Below are positions 52,992 to 64,000 of a stretch of 64,000 nt of DNA, one piece after another. The DNA lies in the NCBI GenBank assembly GCA_944327135.1, contig CALVGQ010000012.1:33326-97325 (forward strand), in the 5' to 3' direction. The notes beneath the pieces were generated by a model. That model had not been told where the DNA came from. It worked only from the letters and a program-made list of their open reading frames with translations, and did no database searches. This stretch comes from an uncultured Erysipelotrichaceae bacterium. Lineage in GTDB: Bacteria; Bacillota_I; Bacilli_A; Erysipelotrichales; Erysipelotrichaceae. Position 1 is the first letter of the stretch. The number at the start of each line of letters is the position of its first letter. The position numbers and the translations under genes were made by a program.

Positions 52992-54843
52992 TGATTGTCA
53001 CCTCGCTGACGGGGAGTGTAAAGGCAAAGATACACCCGGTTGGCGTATGATCGGTCACGGTGATTTCGCCGCCATGCAGATTGATAATCGCCTTACACAG
53101 GTAAAGTCCCAGCCCCAGACTGCGGCGACAGTCCGCAATTTTTCCATTGCCGGTGTAAAACATGTCAAACACCCGGGGTTTCATTTCATCCGGAATTCCG
53201 GAACCGTGATCGGCGACGCGGACCAGGATTTCCTTTCCTTGCTTCCGGGCAGAAATATGGATCTTCGACCCCTCCGGTGTGTATTTCACAGCGTTATCCA
53301 CCAAATTGATGATCACCTGACTGACAAGTCTCGCGTCCATCTGCGACAAAAGAAGCTCGTCGGCGAACTCCGTTTCAATGGGGTGGGTTTTGGTGTGAAC
53401 ATGCCGCAGGGACTCCGTGATCACTTCGTCCACAAGTTCCGTGGTCATATTGAGCCGGGCATTCCCCTCCCCGATTTTGGTGATGGACAGCAGGTTTTCC
53501 ACCAGCCGGATCAGCCAGATGGCGTCCTCATAAATATCGGTCAGCAGTTTGCGCTTGTCCGCTTCCTCCATCCCCTCGCCGCTGGTCAGCAGATTTTCCG
53601 CGTTGCCGGAGATGGAGGTCAGCGGGGTTCTCAGGTCATGGGAAATGGAACGCAGCAGATTGGCACGGAGCTGCTCATTTTTCGCCAAAACGGCGGCTTC
53701 TTCTTTCTGACGGGCATTTCGTCTGTTTTCAATGGCCAAACCGCCCTCCCCAAGAATGGAATGAAGAATGCCGCTTTCCAGTGGCTCCAGGGCGTCCCCA
53801 TAGACTAGCACATCGCCAAACGCTTCGCCGCCGCTTTGGAAAGAGAACCGCTGGGAAGCTGTTTCCGGGGGGATCTCAACCGGTTCCCCCTCGGGAAACC
53901 GGCGAATGGCCGCCCCGTTTTTACACTGAACCAAAATCGGCCGGTTCAGCAATTTCAGCAGCTGATCCGCAATGACCTCCAAAATATCGTTTTCATTTTC
54001 CGCCTGGCCCAGCTGCTGTGTGGTTTCCAAAAGCACCTGTGTCCGCCAGGCCGTCTGTGTGGAGCGTTTTACATGGTCGGCAAGGCGGTTTGCCAGTGTT
54101 CCCGTCAAAAGAGACGAGAACAGCATCATGGCAAAGGTCATCGGATAGCCGGAAGCGTAGGCACGAAAGCTGAGCCGGGGTTCCGTAAAAAAGAAATTGA
54201 ACAGCAGGACGCCTGCCAGGGCGGAAATACCGCTGCACATATAGTTTTTTGTGAACAGCGCGGTCAGCAGCACTCCCAAAATATAAACCGTAATGGTATT
54301 GGCTTCGGTAAAGTGCAGCCTATGAAACACAAAGCCGATCGCCGTTGACAGGGCCAGCATCCCGATGGTGATCAGCACGTCCCGGATGGACGGCAAAATT
54401 CTCTGCTTTGTGGCGGAGTTTCGCCTTCGCTGATTCTTACCGGCGGAGTCGGGGATGATATAGATATCCAGATAGGGAGCCAACTCCACCAGCTGCTCTG
54501 TCAGGGGCTTCGGCGCAAACAGTCTGCCTTTCGGAGCAACGCTTCTGCCCAGAACAATTTTCGTAGCCTTGGAAATCCTTGCATATTCCGCAATCTGGAA
54601 TGCCACATCATCCCCGGCTACCGTGGAAACAGACGCGCCGAGTTTTTCTGCCAGCCGGGTATGGCGCTGCAAGCGCCGCCTGTCCTCTGTTCCCATTTGG
54701 TCCGAGCTTTTGGTCTGCACATAAAGGGCGGTCATGGTTCCTCCAAATGCCTGGGACAGCTTTGCGGCCGCGCGGATCGTGTTTGCGTTTGATGGAGCAG
54801 AGGATAGGCAGACCAGAACATGTTCATGAATTACGCGTTTCAT
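52984..54843 (-). CDS. KdpD-type sensor histidine kinase lacking the N-terminal KdpD domain
   Basis: 619 aa from the ATG at 54843 (AGGAG upstream). It begins directly with the universal-stress-protein-like domain (HVLVCLSSAPSNANTIRAAAKLSQAFGGTMTALYV), then four membrane helices of the DUF4118 type (about residues 155-250), a GAF-like linker, the H-box LLRSISHDLRTPLTSISGNAE and ATPase boxes NLVDNAVKYTPEGS, DHGSGIP and GLGLYLCKAI. The roughly 210-residue ATP-binding KdpD domain of E. coli is absent. In S. aureus the Usp domain of KdpD binds c-di-AMP, which would fit control of potassium uptake. Confidence 0.9.
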   Translation of the reverse strand: MKRVIHEHVLVCLSSAPSNANTIRAAAKLSQAFGGTMTALYVQTKSSDQMGTEDRRRLQRHTRLAEKLGASVSTVAGDDVAFQIAEYARISKATKIVLGRSVAPKGRLFAPKPLTEQLVELAPYLDIYIIPDSAGKNQRRRNSATKQRILPSIRDVLITIGMLALSTAIGFVFHRLHFTEANTITVYILGVLLTALFTKNYMCSGISALAGVLLFNFFFTEPRLSFRAYASGYPMTFAMMLFSSLLTGTLANRLADHVKRSTQTAWRTQVLLETTQQLGQAENENDILEVIADQLLKLLNRPILVQCKNGAAIRRFPEGEPVEIPPETASQRFSFQSGGEAFGDVLVYGDALEPLESGILHSILGEGGLAIENRRNARQKEEAAVLAKNEQLRANLLRSISHDLRTPLTSISGNAENLLTSGEGMEEADKRKLLTDIYEDAIWLIRLVENLLSITKIGEGNARLNMTTELVDEVITESLRHVHTKTHPIETEFADELLLSQMDARLVSQVIINLVDNAVKYTPEGSKIHISARKQGKEILVRVADHGSGIPDEMKPRVFDMFYTGNGKIADCRRSLGLGLYLCKAIINLHGGEITVTDHTPTGCIFAFTLPVSEVTINE

Positions 54844-55060
54844 GTTTTTGTTTCTCCTCGCTTTCGTTATCGGGTTTGCGGAAAGCAGCGGGATCATCAT
54901 TGGAAATACCACGCCAAACAGGAGGGGCCGCGGCAATGATTCTCCGTCTGCGGGGAAAGGCGCGGGGGTGTTTGCTCATAAACTTGTCAGCTTTGCGCGC
55001 AAAGACATAGCCAACCACAAACGTATAAACAATCCCTAACATCAATACCAATTCTTCCAT
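54824..55060 (-). CDS. Small single-span membrane protein ahead of the sensor kinase
   Basis: 78 aa from the ATG at 55060 (AGGAGGGG upstream). One membrane helix (ELVLMLGIVYTFVVGYVFA) followed by a basic patch (HPRAFPRRRR) and an acidic, probably disordered tail. It overlaps the KdpD-type gene by 20 bases, so expression is coupled. No family recognised; a partner or modulator of the kinase is a guess from position. Confidence 0.65.
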   Translation of the reverse strand: MEELVLMLGIVYTFVVGYVFARKADKFMSKHPRAFPRRRRIIAAAPPVWRGISNDDPAAFRKPDNESEEKQKHETRNS

Positions 55061-55100
55061 TTGGCACCCCTCCTTAGATGGCTGCAATTCTTCTATCTGT

Positions 55101-55160
55101 ATTATACAGCGGTGCAGACTAAGGCGGTCTTAGGGATGACTTTTTCGTTTAAGACGGCAT
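55101..55160 (-). promoter_or_regulatory. Promoter and regulator box of the small protein-kdpD-kdpE operon
   Basis: Minus strand: -10 TATAAT (55101-55106); half-site TAAGA 21 bases upstream (55128-55132); 14-bp box ATGCCGTCTTAAAC (55147-55160), identical to the one at 52241-52254. CTAAG-GCGGT-CTTAG also forms a small palindrome around the half-site. Confidence 0.7.
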
Positions 55161-55308
55161 TAAAACGACGCATTTGGGGAATCCGGCAAACGGGCCCAAC
55201 CCGTGCCGGATGGCGGCAGGCGTTCTCAGCGGCGCTTCTCCGAAACATGGTCGCTATTGCTGCATTATAGCACATTCCCACGAAAGAATAAAGAGCTGTC
55301 ATGTTCTT

Positions 55309-56010
55309 TCATATCGGGTTTCCACAGGTTTGCAGGGAACAGCCGGAAACGCAACCGAATTTGATGACCGCAGCCTGCAAGCCATACCCTTCAGCACTGA
55401 ATGTCGCTGAGCCCAGATAGCTGGAAAACAGCCCTTTTTTATGCTCATATCCTGCAGCAGATGGCCAATTAAGGATATTGATGTTTTTTTGGAAATCCTC
55501 CGGCAAAGCTGAAATAAACCAATCAAAAGCTTCTCCGCTGCGATAGGCAAACTGCTTAAGCAAATCGGGATTGGCCCGTCCAGCACATTGGATCTGATAG
55601 TTGTTGATAAATTCTACTTCATCATAAACCGGAACACCAAAGCCGGCTTGCCAACTGGAATTCAAATGTCCAATATCATTTCCCAATACCATAAAATTTT
55701 CTTCATTTTGGGCTTCCAATACTGCGACCTTTTTTCCTAACTCAGCAGCCCGACGGGCCACAGCAGTGCCTGCATGACCGGCTCCTACTACTACGACATC
55801 AAACTCTTTGGTTTCTTTGACCTCTGTGATCTCAGGCGCCGCTTTAAGCCAGTCTTCCGAAGCGGAAGCCGCGGCCGTTTCACATGGCGGACAGCTTTCC
55901 GCTGTTGAACTGCAGGCCGTCAACAAGCCCATGGCGGCTACCCCGATCGTTCCTGCAGCAGCACCCTTTAAAAAATCCCGGCGACTGATCCCCTTATTGT
56001 TCTGTTGCAT
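55309..56010 (-). pseudogene. 3'-truncated FAD-dependent fumarate reductase-type flavoprotein (Tat substrate)
   Basis: 233 aa. Tat signal SRRDFLKGAAAGTIGVAAMGLLTACSS, linker with CPPC, then the FAD-binding start FDVVVVGAGHAGTAVARRAAELGKKVAVLEA. Such flavoproteins have about 500 residues or more; here sequence stops making sense after YGLQAAVIKF, near 55370, and ends at a TGA at the edge of the GC-rich island. The rest of the gene is not found on the other side of the island, so insertion was accompanied by deletion. Start: ATG 56010, SD AAGGAG 12 bases upstream. Confidence 0.8.
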
Positions 56011-56109
56011 TATCCACACACACTCCTTTTCTTCCCGTTCATCTTATCACAAACAATCAGAAGAAAAAGAACGGTTGCGTAACTGGAACGCACATCGACA
56101 TAACTGGAC

Positions 56110-56136
56110 AAAAGAGGCAGTCAACCTGCCTCTTTT
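56110..56136. terminator. Terminator after clpB
   Basis: AAAAGAGGCAG (56110-56120) pairs perfectly with CTGCCTCTTTT (56126-56136), 5-base loop; the clpB stop codon is at the edge of the stem. Confidence 0.8.
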
Positions 56137-58690
56137 AGCGAATATCAACAGTATATTGTCCCTGACTTGCATCCACGACAAGGGTCGCGCCTTCCTGGGG
56201 CGCCTGTTCAATGATCGTTCGGGCAATCAGCGTTTCAATTGTCCGCTGAATATGCCGTTTCATCGGTCTGGCACCAAAAACCGGATCCACTCCCTGTTCC
56301 ACGATTTCAGCTTTCGCTGCTTCCGTAACTTCCAGATTGTAATCCTTCTGTTTCAAGCGCAAAGCCAATTCTCTTAAAAACTTATCTGCAATTTTGCTCA
56401 AAACACTCTGATCCAACGCATGGAAAACAATGATCTCGTCGATTCGATTCACAAACTCCGGCTTAAAATAACGATGAACCTCCTGCAGATAGCCATCTTC
56501 CCGTTTGCTTTGATCCGGTTCAAAGGCATATTGAGAACCAAGATTGCTCGTCATGATGATCAATGTGTTTTTAAAATCGACCGTTACGCCCTTGGAATCG
56601 GTAATTCGTCCATCATCCAAAATTTGCAGCAGCACATTGAAAACATCCGGATGAGCCTTTTCCACTTCATCCAAAAGAACGATCGAATACGGTTTTCTGC
56701 GCACTGCTTCGGTCAGCTGACCGCCTTCCTCATATCCTACATATCCTGGAGGCGCACCAATCAGCCTTGCCACGCTGTGCTTCTCCATGTATTCCGACAT
56801 ATCGATCCGAACGATTTTGGATTCGTCATCAAACAGCTGCTCTGCCAATGCTTTAGCCACTTCGGTTTTTCCCACTCCAGTCGGTCCGAGGAACAAGAAG
56901 GAACCAATTGGCCGATTTTCGTCCTGAATCTGAGCCTTTGAGCGAAGGATCGCTTCCGTAACCAGCTGTAAGGCCTGATCCTGACCAATGACCCGCTGAC
57001 GCAAAACCTCTTCCAGATGCAGAAGCTTCTGCCGCTGAGTGCTCATCAGCTTGCTGACCTCGATATGGGTCCAACGAGAAACAATCCGGGCAATCATTTC
57101 TTCATCTACAATTTCCTGGATAATGTGATTATCCTTGTTGCTCTTTTTAAATTCTTCAATTTTCTTTTCGAGATTAGGAATCGTCTGATACTGCAGCTTT
57201 GCTGCTTTTTCATATTCCGCGGCATTTTGGGCCTGATCCAGATCAAGCCGTGCTTTCTCCAGCTGCTCCTTATAATGCTTGGATTCATCCAGCTGCTGTT
57301 TCTCCTGTTGCCATTGGGCATACAAAGAGTCTTTCTTTTCTTTCAGATCCGCTAATTCTTTCCGCAATTCATTCAAACGTTCCCGAGTCTTCTCATCTGT
57401 TTCCTTTTTCAGCGCTGTTTCCTCGATTTCCAGCTGCATGATTTTTCGCATATATTCATCCAGCTCAGCCGGCATCGAATCCATCTCTACTCGAATCGAA
57501 GCACAGGCCTCATCAATCAAATCGATGGCTTTATCCGGCAGATATCGATCGGTAATATACCGATGAGAAAGCGTCGCAGCAGCAATGATCGCCTCATCCA
57601 GGATCTGCACACCATGATGGCTTTCAAAGCGGTCCTTCAAGCCACGCAGGATCGAAATTGTATCCTCAACGCTTGGTTCATCGACCTGGATCTTCTGGAA
57701 TCTTCGTTCCAAAGCCGCATCCTTTTCGATATACTTACGATATTCATCAAAGGTCGTCGCTCCAATGCACTTCAGTTCCCCCCGTGCCAGCATCGGCTTT
57801 AAAAGGTTGGCAGCATCCATGCTTCCCTCGGTCTTTCCAGCACCGACCAGATTATGGATCTCATCGATAAACAGAATGATTTCACCGTTGGCCTCTTTTA
57901 CCTCATTGAGTACAGCTTTCAGCCGCTCTTCAAATTCACCGCGATATTTTGCACCTGCAATCAACGCTCCCATATCCAGCTCGATCAGACGTTTATCCTT
58001 TAAGCCAAATGGAACATCCTGCTTCATGATCCGCCAAGCCAAACCTTCTACGATTGCCGTTTTCCCCACTCCTGGTTCGCCAATTAAAACCGGGTTATTT
58101 TTGGTTTTCCGCGACAGAATTTCGATGACTCTTCGGATCTCCTCATCTCGTCCGATGACCGGATCAATTTTCCCATCCTTGACATCCTGAACTAAGTCAT
58201 GACCATATTTATTTAACGCATCAATCTGGTTTTCCATGTTCGGTTCGCTCATTTTCTTCCCTCCTCTTCGCTGCAATTCATTTTCTTCAATCTTTTTGAC
58301 AGTCAAATTCATCTTCTTTAGAAGATTTTTGGATAAAAGCGAATCATTCTCCAGCAAGCCAATCAGAAACGCCACCGAGCTCATGTAAGATTCATCCTGC
58401 TGATGGCTCCATTTCAAAGCTTTCTGGTATGCCGTATTAACTTCAGAAGAAAGATACGGCTGCTGGACATGGCTCGCCTTAGGAAGCCGATCCAATGCTT
58501 CATTGGCTAAATTCATCCACTCATTCATGGAAACACCGCATTGTTTCAAAAGGGCCTCGATTCCATCATCCTTCGCCATTGCTTTCAAACAATGAGCCGT
58601 GGTCAATTCACTGTGACCATATTCCTGAGCCATTGTGATCGCACTCATCAGTATTGCCTGTAGACGCTCTGTCATCTGTTCAATATTCAC
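56135..58690 (-). CDS. clpB: Protein disaggregase ClpB
   Basis: Hexameric AAA+ chaperone that, with DnaK, rescues aggregated proteins. 851 aa: N-terminal double repeat (residues 1-140), AAA-1 with [13 protein letters not shown] and [12 protein letters not shown], the coiled-coil M domain (about 400-520, rich in E/K/Q), AAA-2 with [19 protein letters not shown] and [15 protein letters not shown], and [14 protein letters not shown]. The M domain marks it as ClpB and not ClpA/ClpC. An upstream CIRCE element puts it under HrcA control. Confidence 0.96.
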   Translation of the reverse strand: MNIEQMTERLQAILMSAITMAQEYGHSELTTAHCLKAMAKDDGIEALLKQCGVSMNEWMNLANEALDRLPKASHVQQPYLSSEVNTAYQKALKWSHQQDESYMSSVAFLIGLLENDSLLSKNLLKKMNLTVKKIEENELQRRGGKKMSEPNMENQIDALNKYGHDLVQDVKDGKIDPVIGRDEEIRRVIEILSRKTKNNPVLIGEPGVGKTAIVEGLAWRIMKQDVPFGLKDKRLIELDMGALIAGAKYRGEFEERLKAVLNEVKEANGEIILFIDEIHNLVGAGKTEGSMDAANLLKPMLARGELKCIGATTFDEYRKYIEKDAALERRFQKIQVDEPSVEDTISILRGLKDRFESHHGVQILDEAIIAAATLSHRYITDRYLPDKAIDLIDEACASIRVEMDSMPAELDEYMRKIMQLEIEETALKKETDEKTRERLNELRKELADLKEKKDSLYAQWQQEKQQLDESKHYKEQLEKARLDLDQAQNAAEYEKAAKLQYQTIPNLEKKIEEFKKSNKDNHIIQEIVDEEMIARIVSRWTHIEVSKLMSTQRQKLLHLEEVLRQRVIGQDQALQLVTEAILRSKAQIQDENRPIGSFLFLGPTGVGKTEVAKALAEQLFDDESKIVRIDMSEYMEKHSVARLIGAPPGYVGYEEGGQLTEAVRRKPYSIVLLDEVEKAHPDVFNVLLQILDDGRITDSKGVTVDFKNTLIIMTSNLGSQYAFEPDQSKREDGYLQEVHRYFKPEFVNRIDEIIVFHALDQSVLSKIADKFLRELALRLKQKDYNLEVTEAAKAEIVEQGVDPVFGARPMKRHIQRTIETLIARTIIEQAPQEGATLVVDASQGQYTVDIR

Positions 58691-58708
58691 GATATCCCTT
58701 CTTTCTGT

Positions 58709-58735
58709 TTAGCACTTTTTGCACAAGAGTGCTAA
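58709..58735 (-). promoter_or_regulatory. CIRCE operator (HrcA site) of clpB
   Basis: Inverted repeat TTAGCACTT-N9-GAGTGCTAA in plus-strand reading, one mismatch to the consensus TTAGCACTC-N9-GAGTGCTAA, 18 bases before the clpB start. Confidence 0.92.
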
Positions 58736-58751
58736 TTTGTTTTTTTTAGAA

Positions 58752-58769
58752 AAGGTGCGCAAGCACCTT
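58752..58769 (-). terminator. Terminator after dnaJ
   Basis: AAGGTGC (58752-58758) and GCACCTT (58763-58769) with a 4-base loop, followed by TTTTCT on the minus strand; separates the dnaK operon from clpB. Confidence 0.75.
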
Positions 58770-59895
58770 ACTTAAATGCCTTCTTGAATTTTTCAAAAAC
58801 GGATTCTTTTTCATTCTTTCTGGAAACCGAACGAAGCTTCTCATACAGTTCTTTTTCTTCCCGCGAAAGCTTTTTCGGAATCTCGACATGAACCTGTACA
58901 AATTGATCGCCCTGATCTCCGCCACGGATATCCTTGACGCCTTTTCCCCGCAGCCGAAACTGCGTCCCGTTTTGTGTTCCAGCCGGAATGTTCAATTCCA
59001 CATCCCCATAAACGGTTGGAGCATCGATCGTACAGCCCAATGCAGCATCCACTGAAGAAATTGGAACATCGATATAGATATTCTTTCCCTCCCTGGTAAA
59101 ATAATCATGTCTTCCTACCAGAATTTCAATAAACAAATCTCCATTGCTGCCGCCATTGCTGCCACGCTCTCCTTTTCCAGAGACCCGCAGCTGCTGACCC
59201 GACTGAATGCCTGCTGGAATCTTGACATCCACTTCGACCCGTTTATGTTCATAGCCTTTGCCATTGCAGCGCGAACATTTTCTGACGATCTTTTTCCCTG
59301 TTCCTCCGCATTCTGGACAAACGCTCTGACTTTGAAAAACCCCAAAAGCTGTTCGCTGCTGAGTCACGACCGTTCCGGTTCCGTTACAACGCGAACAGCT
59401 CTTGATATCTTCCTTGCTATGAGCCCCTGTTCCCATACAATCCGGACAGGTCTCATCGACATCGATCTTGATCGTTTCATTTTTTCCAAATATTGCATCC
59501 ATGAAGCTAATCCTCATCTGCATATATCGGTCTTGTCCGCGTCGCGGTCCGGTATTCGACCGCCGGCTGCTGCCGCCAAAGCCACCGAATCCACTGCCGA
59601 AAAAGGATCCAAAAATATCATTGATATCCCCAAAATCTGCGTTGGAGAACCCACCAAAGCCGCCTGCTCCATCCATTCCAGCAAAACCATATTGATCATA
59701 ATTGGCTTTTTTGGTCGGATCGCTTAAGACCTCATAAGCTTCATTGATTTCCTTGAACTTTTCTTCGGCTCCTGGTTCTTTGTTCATATCCGGATGATAT
59801 TTCTTCGCCAGCGTGCGATAAGCCTTTTTGATTTCCTGTTCACTTGCCCCTTTAGAAAGGCCCAGTACCTCATAGTAATCACGCTTATTACTCAT
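58768..59895 (-). CDS. dnaJ: Chaperone DnaJ (Hsp40)
   Basis: Delivers substrates to DnaK and stimulates its ATPase. 375 aa: J domain (residues 1-70) with the HPD motif in [13 protein letters not shown], Gly/Phe-rich region ([11 protein letters not shown]), zinc-finger region with four CxxCxGxG repeats ([32 protein letters not shown]), then the C-terminal peptide-binding domains. Confidence 0.97.
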   Translation of the reverse strand: MSNKRDYYEVLGLSKGASEQEIKKAYRTLAKKYHPDMNKEPGAEEKFKEINEAYEVLSDPTKKANYDQYGFAGMDGAGGFGGFSNADFGDINDIFGSFFGSGFGGFGGSSRRSNTGPRRGQDRYMQMRISFMDAIFGKNETIKIDVDETCPDCMGTGAHSKEDIKSCSRCNGTGTVVTQQRTAFGVFQSQSVCPECGGTGKKIVRKCSRCNGKGYEHKRVEVDVKIPAGIQSGQQLRVSGKGERGSNGGSNGDLFIEILVGRHDYFTREGKNIYIDVPISSVDAALGCTIDAPTVYGDVELNIPAGTQNGTQFRLRGKGVKDIRGGDQGDQFVQVHVEIPKKLSREEKELYEKLRSVSRKNEKESVFEKFKKAFK

Positions 59896-60112
59896 CTTCT
59901 CACCTTCCTAATCCAAACTGCGCAAACATCCTTTCATCCCTGCGCCGCCGGTTTTTGATCCGGGGCTGATGATGATCCTTGCCAGGTTGTATTGTATCAG
60001 CTTCTTTGAAAAATGCAACCCGACCGATCTTCTCACGATAGGATCATTTTCTATTCAAATTGCTATTACAGCACAGAAACCCCAGCAAAACTGCCAGGAT
60101 TTCTGTATTTTA
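59896..60112. other. Spacer between dnaK and dnaJ
   Basis: 217 bases without a coding frame. Around 60070-60115 an imperfect stem (ACAGAAA.../...TTTCTGT) may slow or partly end transcription after dnaK; no CIRCE or clear promoter for dnaJ is visible here. Confidence 0.4.
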
Positions 60113-62621
<2,509 letters not shown>

Positions 62622-62625
<4 letters not shown>

Positions 62626-63641
62626 CGTTGGCCTCCTTTACCATAGAATTTTTCAATCGTCGCGGAAATATATTCCAACAGCGGGACAATTCGGTCATAA
62701 TCCATTCGCGACGGCCCCACAATCATCAGCTGTCCTTCTTCAGCATCGTTTAAATGAAATTTGCTGCTGACAACGGCCAATTCCCCCTTCCAAACCAACT
62801 GACTGCGTTGATTGGAGCGAACGGCCACTTCATTGGCATCCACTTCTATATTGCGCCATAGGCTCGAATCCTCCAGCATGCTCATCAAATTTTTCAGCTT
62901 TTCAATATCCGCAAACTCCGGCTGATACAAAATATTCTGTGTACCGCTGAAATAAACATTCTCGCTGGCAAACCGGACAAAAGCATTCATGAATGCTGCA
63001 AACAGCTGCTCATGCCGATGGACATGACTGGCAAGCACCGGTTTTAAAGACTGCATCTTCTCAACGACATCTTCAATGCAGGTCCCTCGCAGCCGATCAT
63101 TCAGGATCTGGCAGCAATTGGAAATATCATCAATCGACACATCCTGATCAAAATCAAAGGTCCGGCTTTCGGTATACCCGGTGTCTGTAATAAAGACCAC
63201 CACGGCACTGTGCTCGCTAATCGGAAAGACCCGGATATGCTCCAGATGCTGTTTGGCAGCATTAGGTCCCAAAGCACCAGAGGTCAAATTGGTCATCTGA
63301 CTGAGGATTTCACAGCTCTTTTTGATCGCGTCTTCCATATTCAGCTGTTTTTTAGAAAAAACCTGTTGTAATTCATATTGCGTCTGATCATCAATATGAT
63401 CTTCCAGAAGATGTTCGCAATAGAAGCGATATCCCTTTGTTGAAGGAACCCGCCCGCTGGATGTATGAGTTTTTTCAAGGTAGCCCATTTCTTCCAATGC
63501 CATCATGTCGTTTCGAATCGTTGCACTGGAATAAGGAAGCGCATATTTTTCCATCAAGGTCTTAGAACCAACCGGTTCAGCCGTACTGATGAACTCATCA
63601 ACAATCGCTTTAAATATCTCGATTCTACGCTGTGTCAGCAC
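62622..63641 (-). CDS. hrcA: Heat-inducible transcription repressor HrcA
   Basis: Binds CIRCE operators and represses the dnaK and clpB units; folding of HrcA depends on chaperones. 339 aa: N-terminal winged helix (RIEIFKAIVDEFISTAEPVGSKTL, SSATIRNDMMALEEMGYLEKTHTSSGRVPS), then the GAF-like domain with an inserted dimerisation part and the C-terminal LMIVGPSRMDYDRIVPLLEYIS. Start is GTG 63641 with GGAGG nine bases upstream. First gene of the hrcA-grpE-dnaK-dnaJ operon. Confidence 0.96.
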
Positions 63642-63657
63642 CTTGACTCACCTCCAT

Positions 63658-63684
63658 TTAGCACTCCATCTCTCTGTCTGCTAA
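63658..63684 (-). promoter_or_regulatory. CIRCE-like operator 1 of the hrcA operon
   Basis: TTAGCACTC-N9-GTCTGCTAA: left arm perfect, right arm 7 of 9 to consensus. It covers the region just downstream of the -10, around the transcription start. Confidence 0.8.
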
Positions 63685-63687
63685 TAC

Positions 63688-63716
63688 AGTATACGCCACC
63701 ATTTTAGCACTGTCAA
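63688..63716 (-). promoter_or_regulatory. Sigma-A promoter of the hrcA operon
   Basis: Minus strand TTGACA (63711-63716), 17-base spacer, TATACT (63688-63693). Confidence 0.9.
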
Positions 63717-63730
63717 CCATTTTGTGCTAA
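63704..63730 (-). promoter_or_regulatory. CIRCE-like operator 2 of the hrcA operon
   Basis: TTAGCACTG-N9-TTGTGCTAA, 8 of 9 and 7 of 9 to consensus, overlapping the -35 element. Confidence 0.75.
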
Positions 63731-64000
63731 TTTTTTCAACTTTATTCTTTCTGCATCTTAAATAGAAAAAGACTGATTGTTTCTCTGTTTTTTCCCTTTC
63801 ATTCTGGTATCCTGTCCCATAAAAGCAGAATTATTCTTTCCAATTCTTTCGCCAGAAAATCTTCAAATCAACGCGATCATTCCTGCATTCTAAGAAAAAC
63901 ATTCTGCCAATTCTCTCATACAACGCCCTTCCAATGAAGCACAAGCTGTACAGACAAATTGCGCAAAATAAAGCATTCTAATCAACAACCTTGTGTTCCA
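63731..64000. other. Intergenic end of the window
   Basis: No coding frame, hairpin or RNA gene that I can support; A/T-rich. Confidence 0.5.

Noticed and set aside
52912..53808. 298-codon open frame on the plus strand
   Set aside because: Lies opposite the KdpD-type kinase; long shadow frames are expected in this GC-rich island.
59107..59727. 206-codon open frame on the plus strand
   Set aside because: Antisense of dnaJ; the translation is an artefact of the Cys/Gly-rich zinc region.

Overview
The window looks like a chromosomal segment of a low-to-mid GC, spore-forming Bacillota, most probably of the Erysipelotrichia (Holdemania / innocuum-like group). Reasons: B. subtilis-like housekeeping gene order (spoVE/ftsW-murG-murB-divIB; yqeG-yqeH-yhbY-nadD-yqeK-rsfS-yqeM; ypmB...dnaD-nth; hrcA-grpE-dnaK-dnaJ), a spoIIGA-sigE pair, a fused NadD-YqeK protein, and a small gene resembling the MG284/MPN403 family known mainly from Mollicutes and relatives. 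The genus call is inference. Nearly all genes are on the minus strand.

Layout, left to right. 0-4.6 kb: 5' part of rnc, then recG, fakA-like DAK2 kinase and an Asp23 protein. 4.6-8.9 kb: end of the division/cell-wall cluster (ftsQ/divIB, murB, murG, ftsW) and a small membrane protein. 8.9-12 kb: DNA repair block with an XRE-S24 (LexA-like) regulator facing an SRAP protein, plus ruvB and ruvA. 12-13.1 kb: a decayed lipoprotein gene. 13.1-14.8 kb: nth, dnaD, ypmB-like. 15.6-21.5 kb: the yqeG-to-yqeM ribosome-assembly/NAD operon, ending in mtnN and a VTT membrane protein, with an AlkA-type glycosylase upstream. 21.6-25.6 kb: SGNH and DUF4358 lipoproteins, an M20 amidohydrolase, a small unknown gene and an M42 peptidase. 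25.7 kb: tRNA-Ser(GGA). 25.8-30.9 kb: CPBP protease, an Alg13/Alg14-like glycosyltransferase pair, an unusual acyl-carrier-protein/enzyme I (PtsI) reading frame, the MG284-like gene and a membrane protein. 30.9-34.3 kb: sigE, spoIIGA, hpf and a DUF349 protein. 34.5-43.3 kb: the purine operon purE-L-M-N-H-D under a guanine-type riboswitch. 43.5-47.5 kb: lipoprotein, LUD-domain protein, asnA and an AI-2E/PerM exporter-like protein. 56.1-63.7 kb: clpB and hrcA-grpE-dnaK-dnaJ with three CIRCE operators.

Between about 47.6 and 56.0 kb lies what looks like an acquired island. It is visibly GC-richer (two counted lines are 42/60 and 37/60 G+C, against 26/60 in a neighbouring host line) and is bordered by a 5'-truncated AgrC-like kinase, IS630 and IS256 transposase remnants and a 3'-truncated flavoprotein. 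It carries a KtrA/TrkA + KtrB/TrkH potassium uptake system, an SLC13/ArsB-type transporter, a KdpD/KdpE-type two-component system lacking the KdpD N-terminal domain, and a small membrane protein. The two promoters of this island share an exact 14-bp box and an inverted half-site at almost identical distances from their -10 elements, a likely binding site for the KdpE-type regulator.

The most unusual coding feature is the ACP-PtsI frame: a complete acyl carrier protein runs without a stop codon into a full-length PTS enzyme I, and the linker codons themselves form a perfect internal Shine-Dalgarno for a separate PtsI start.
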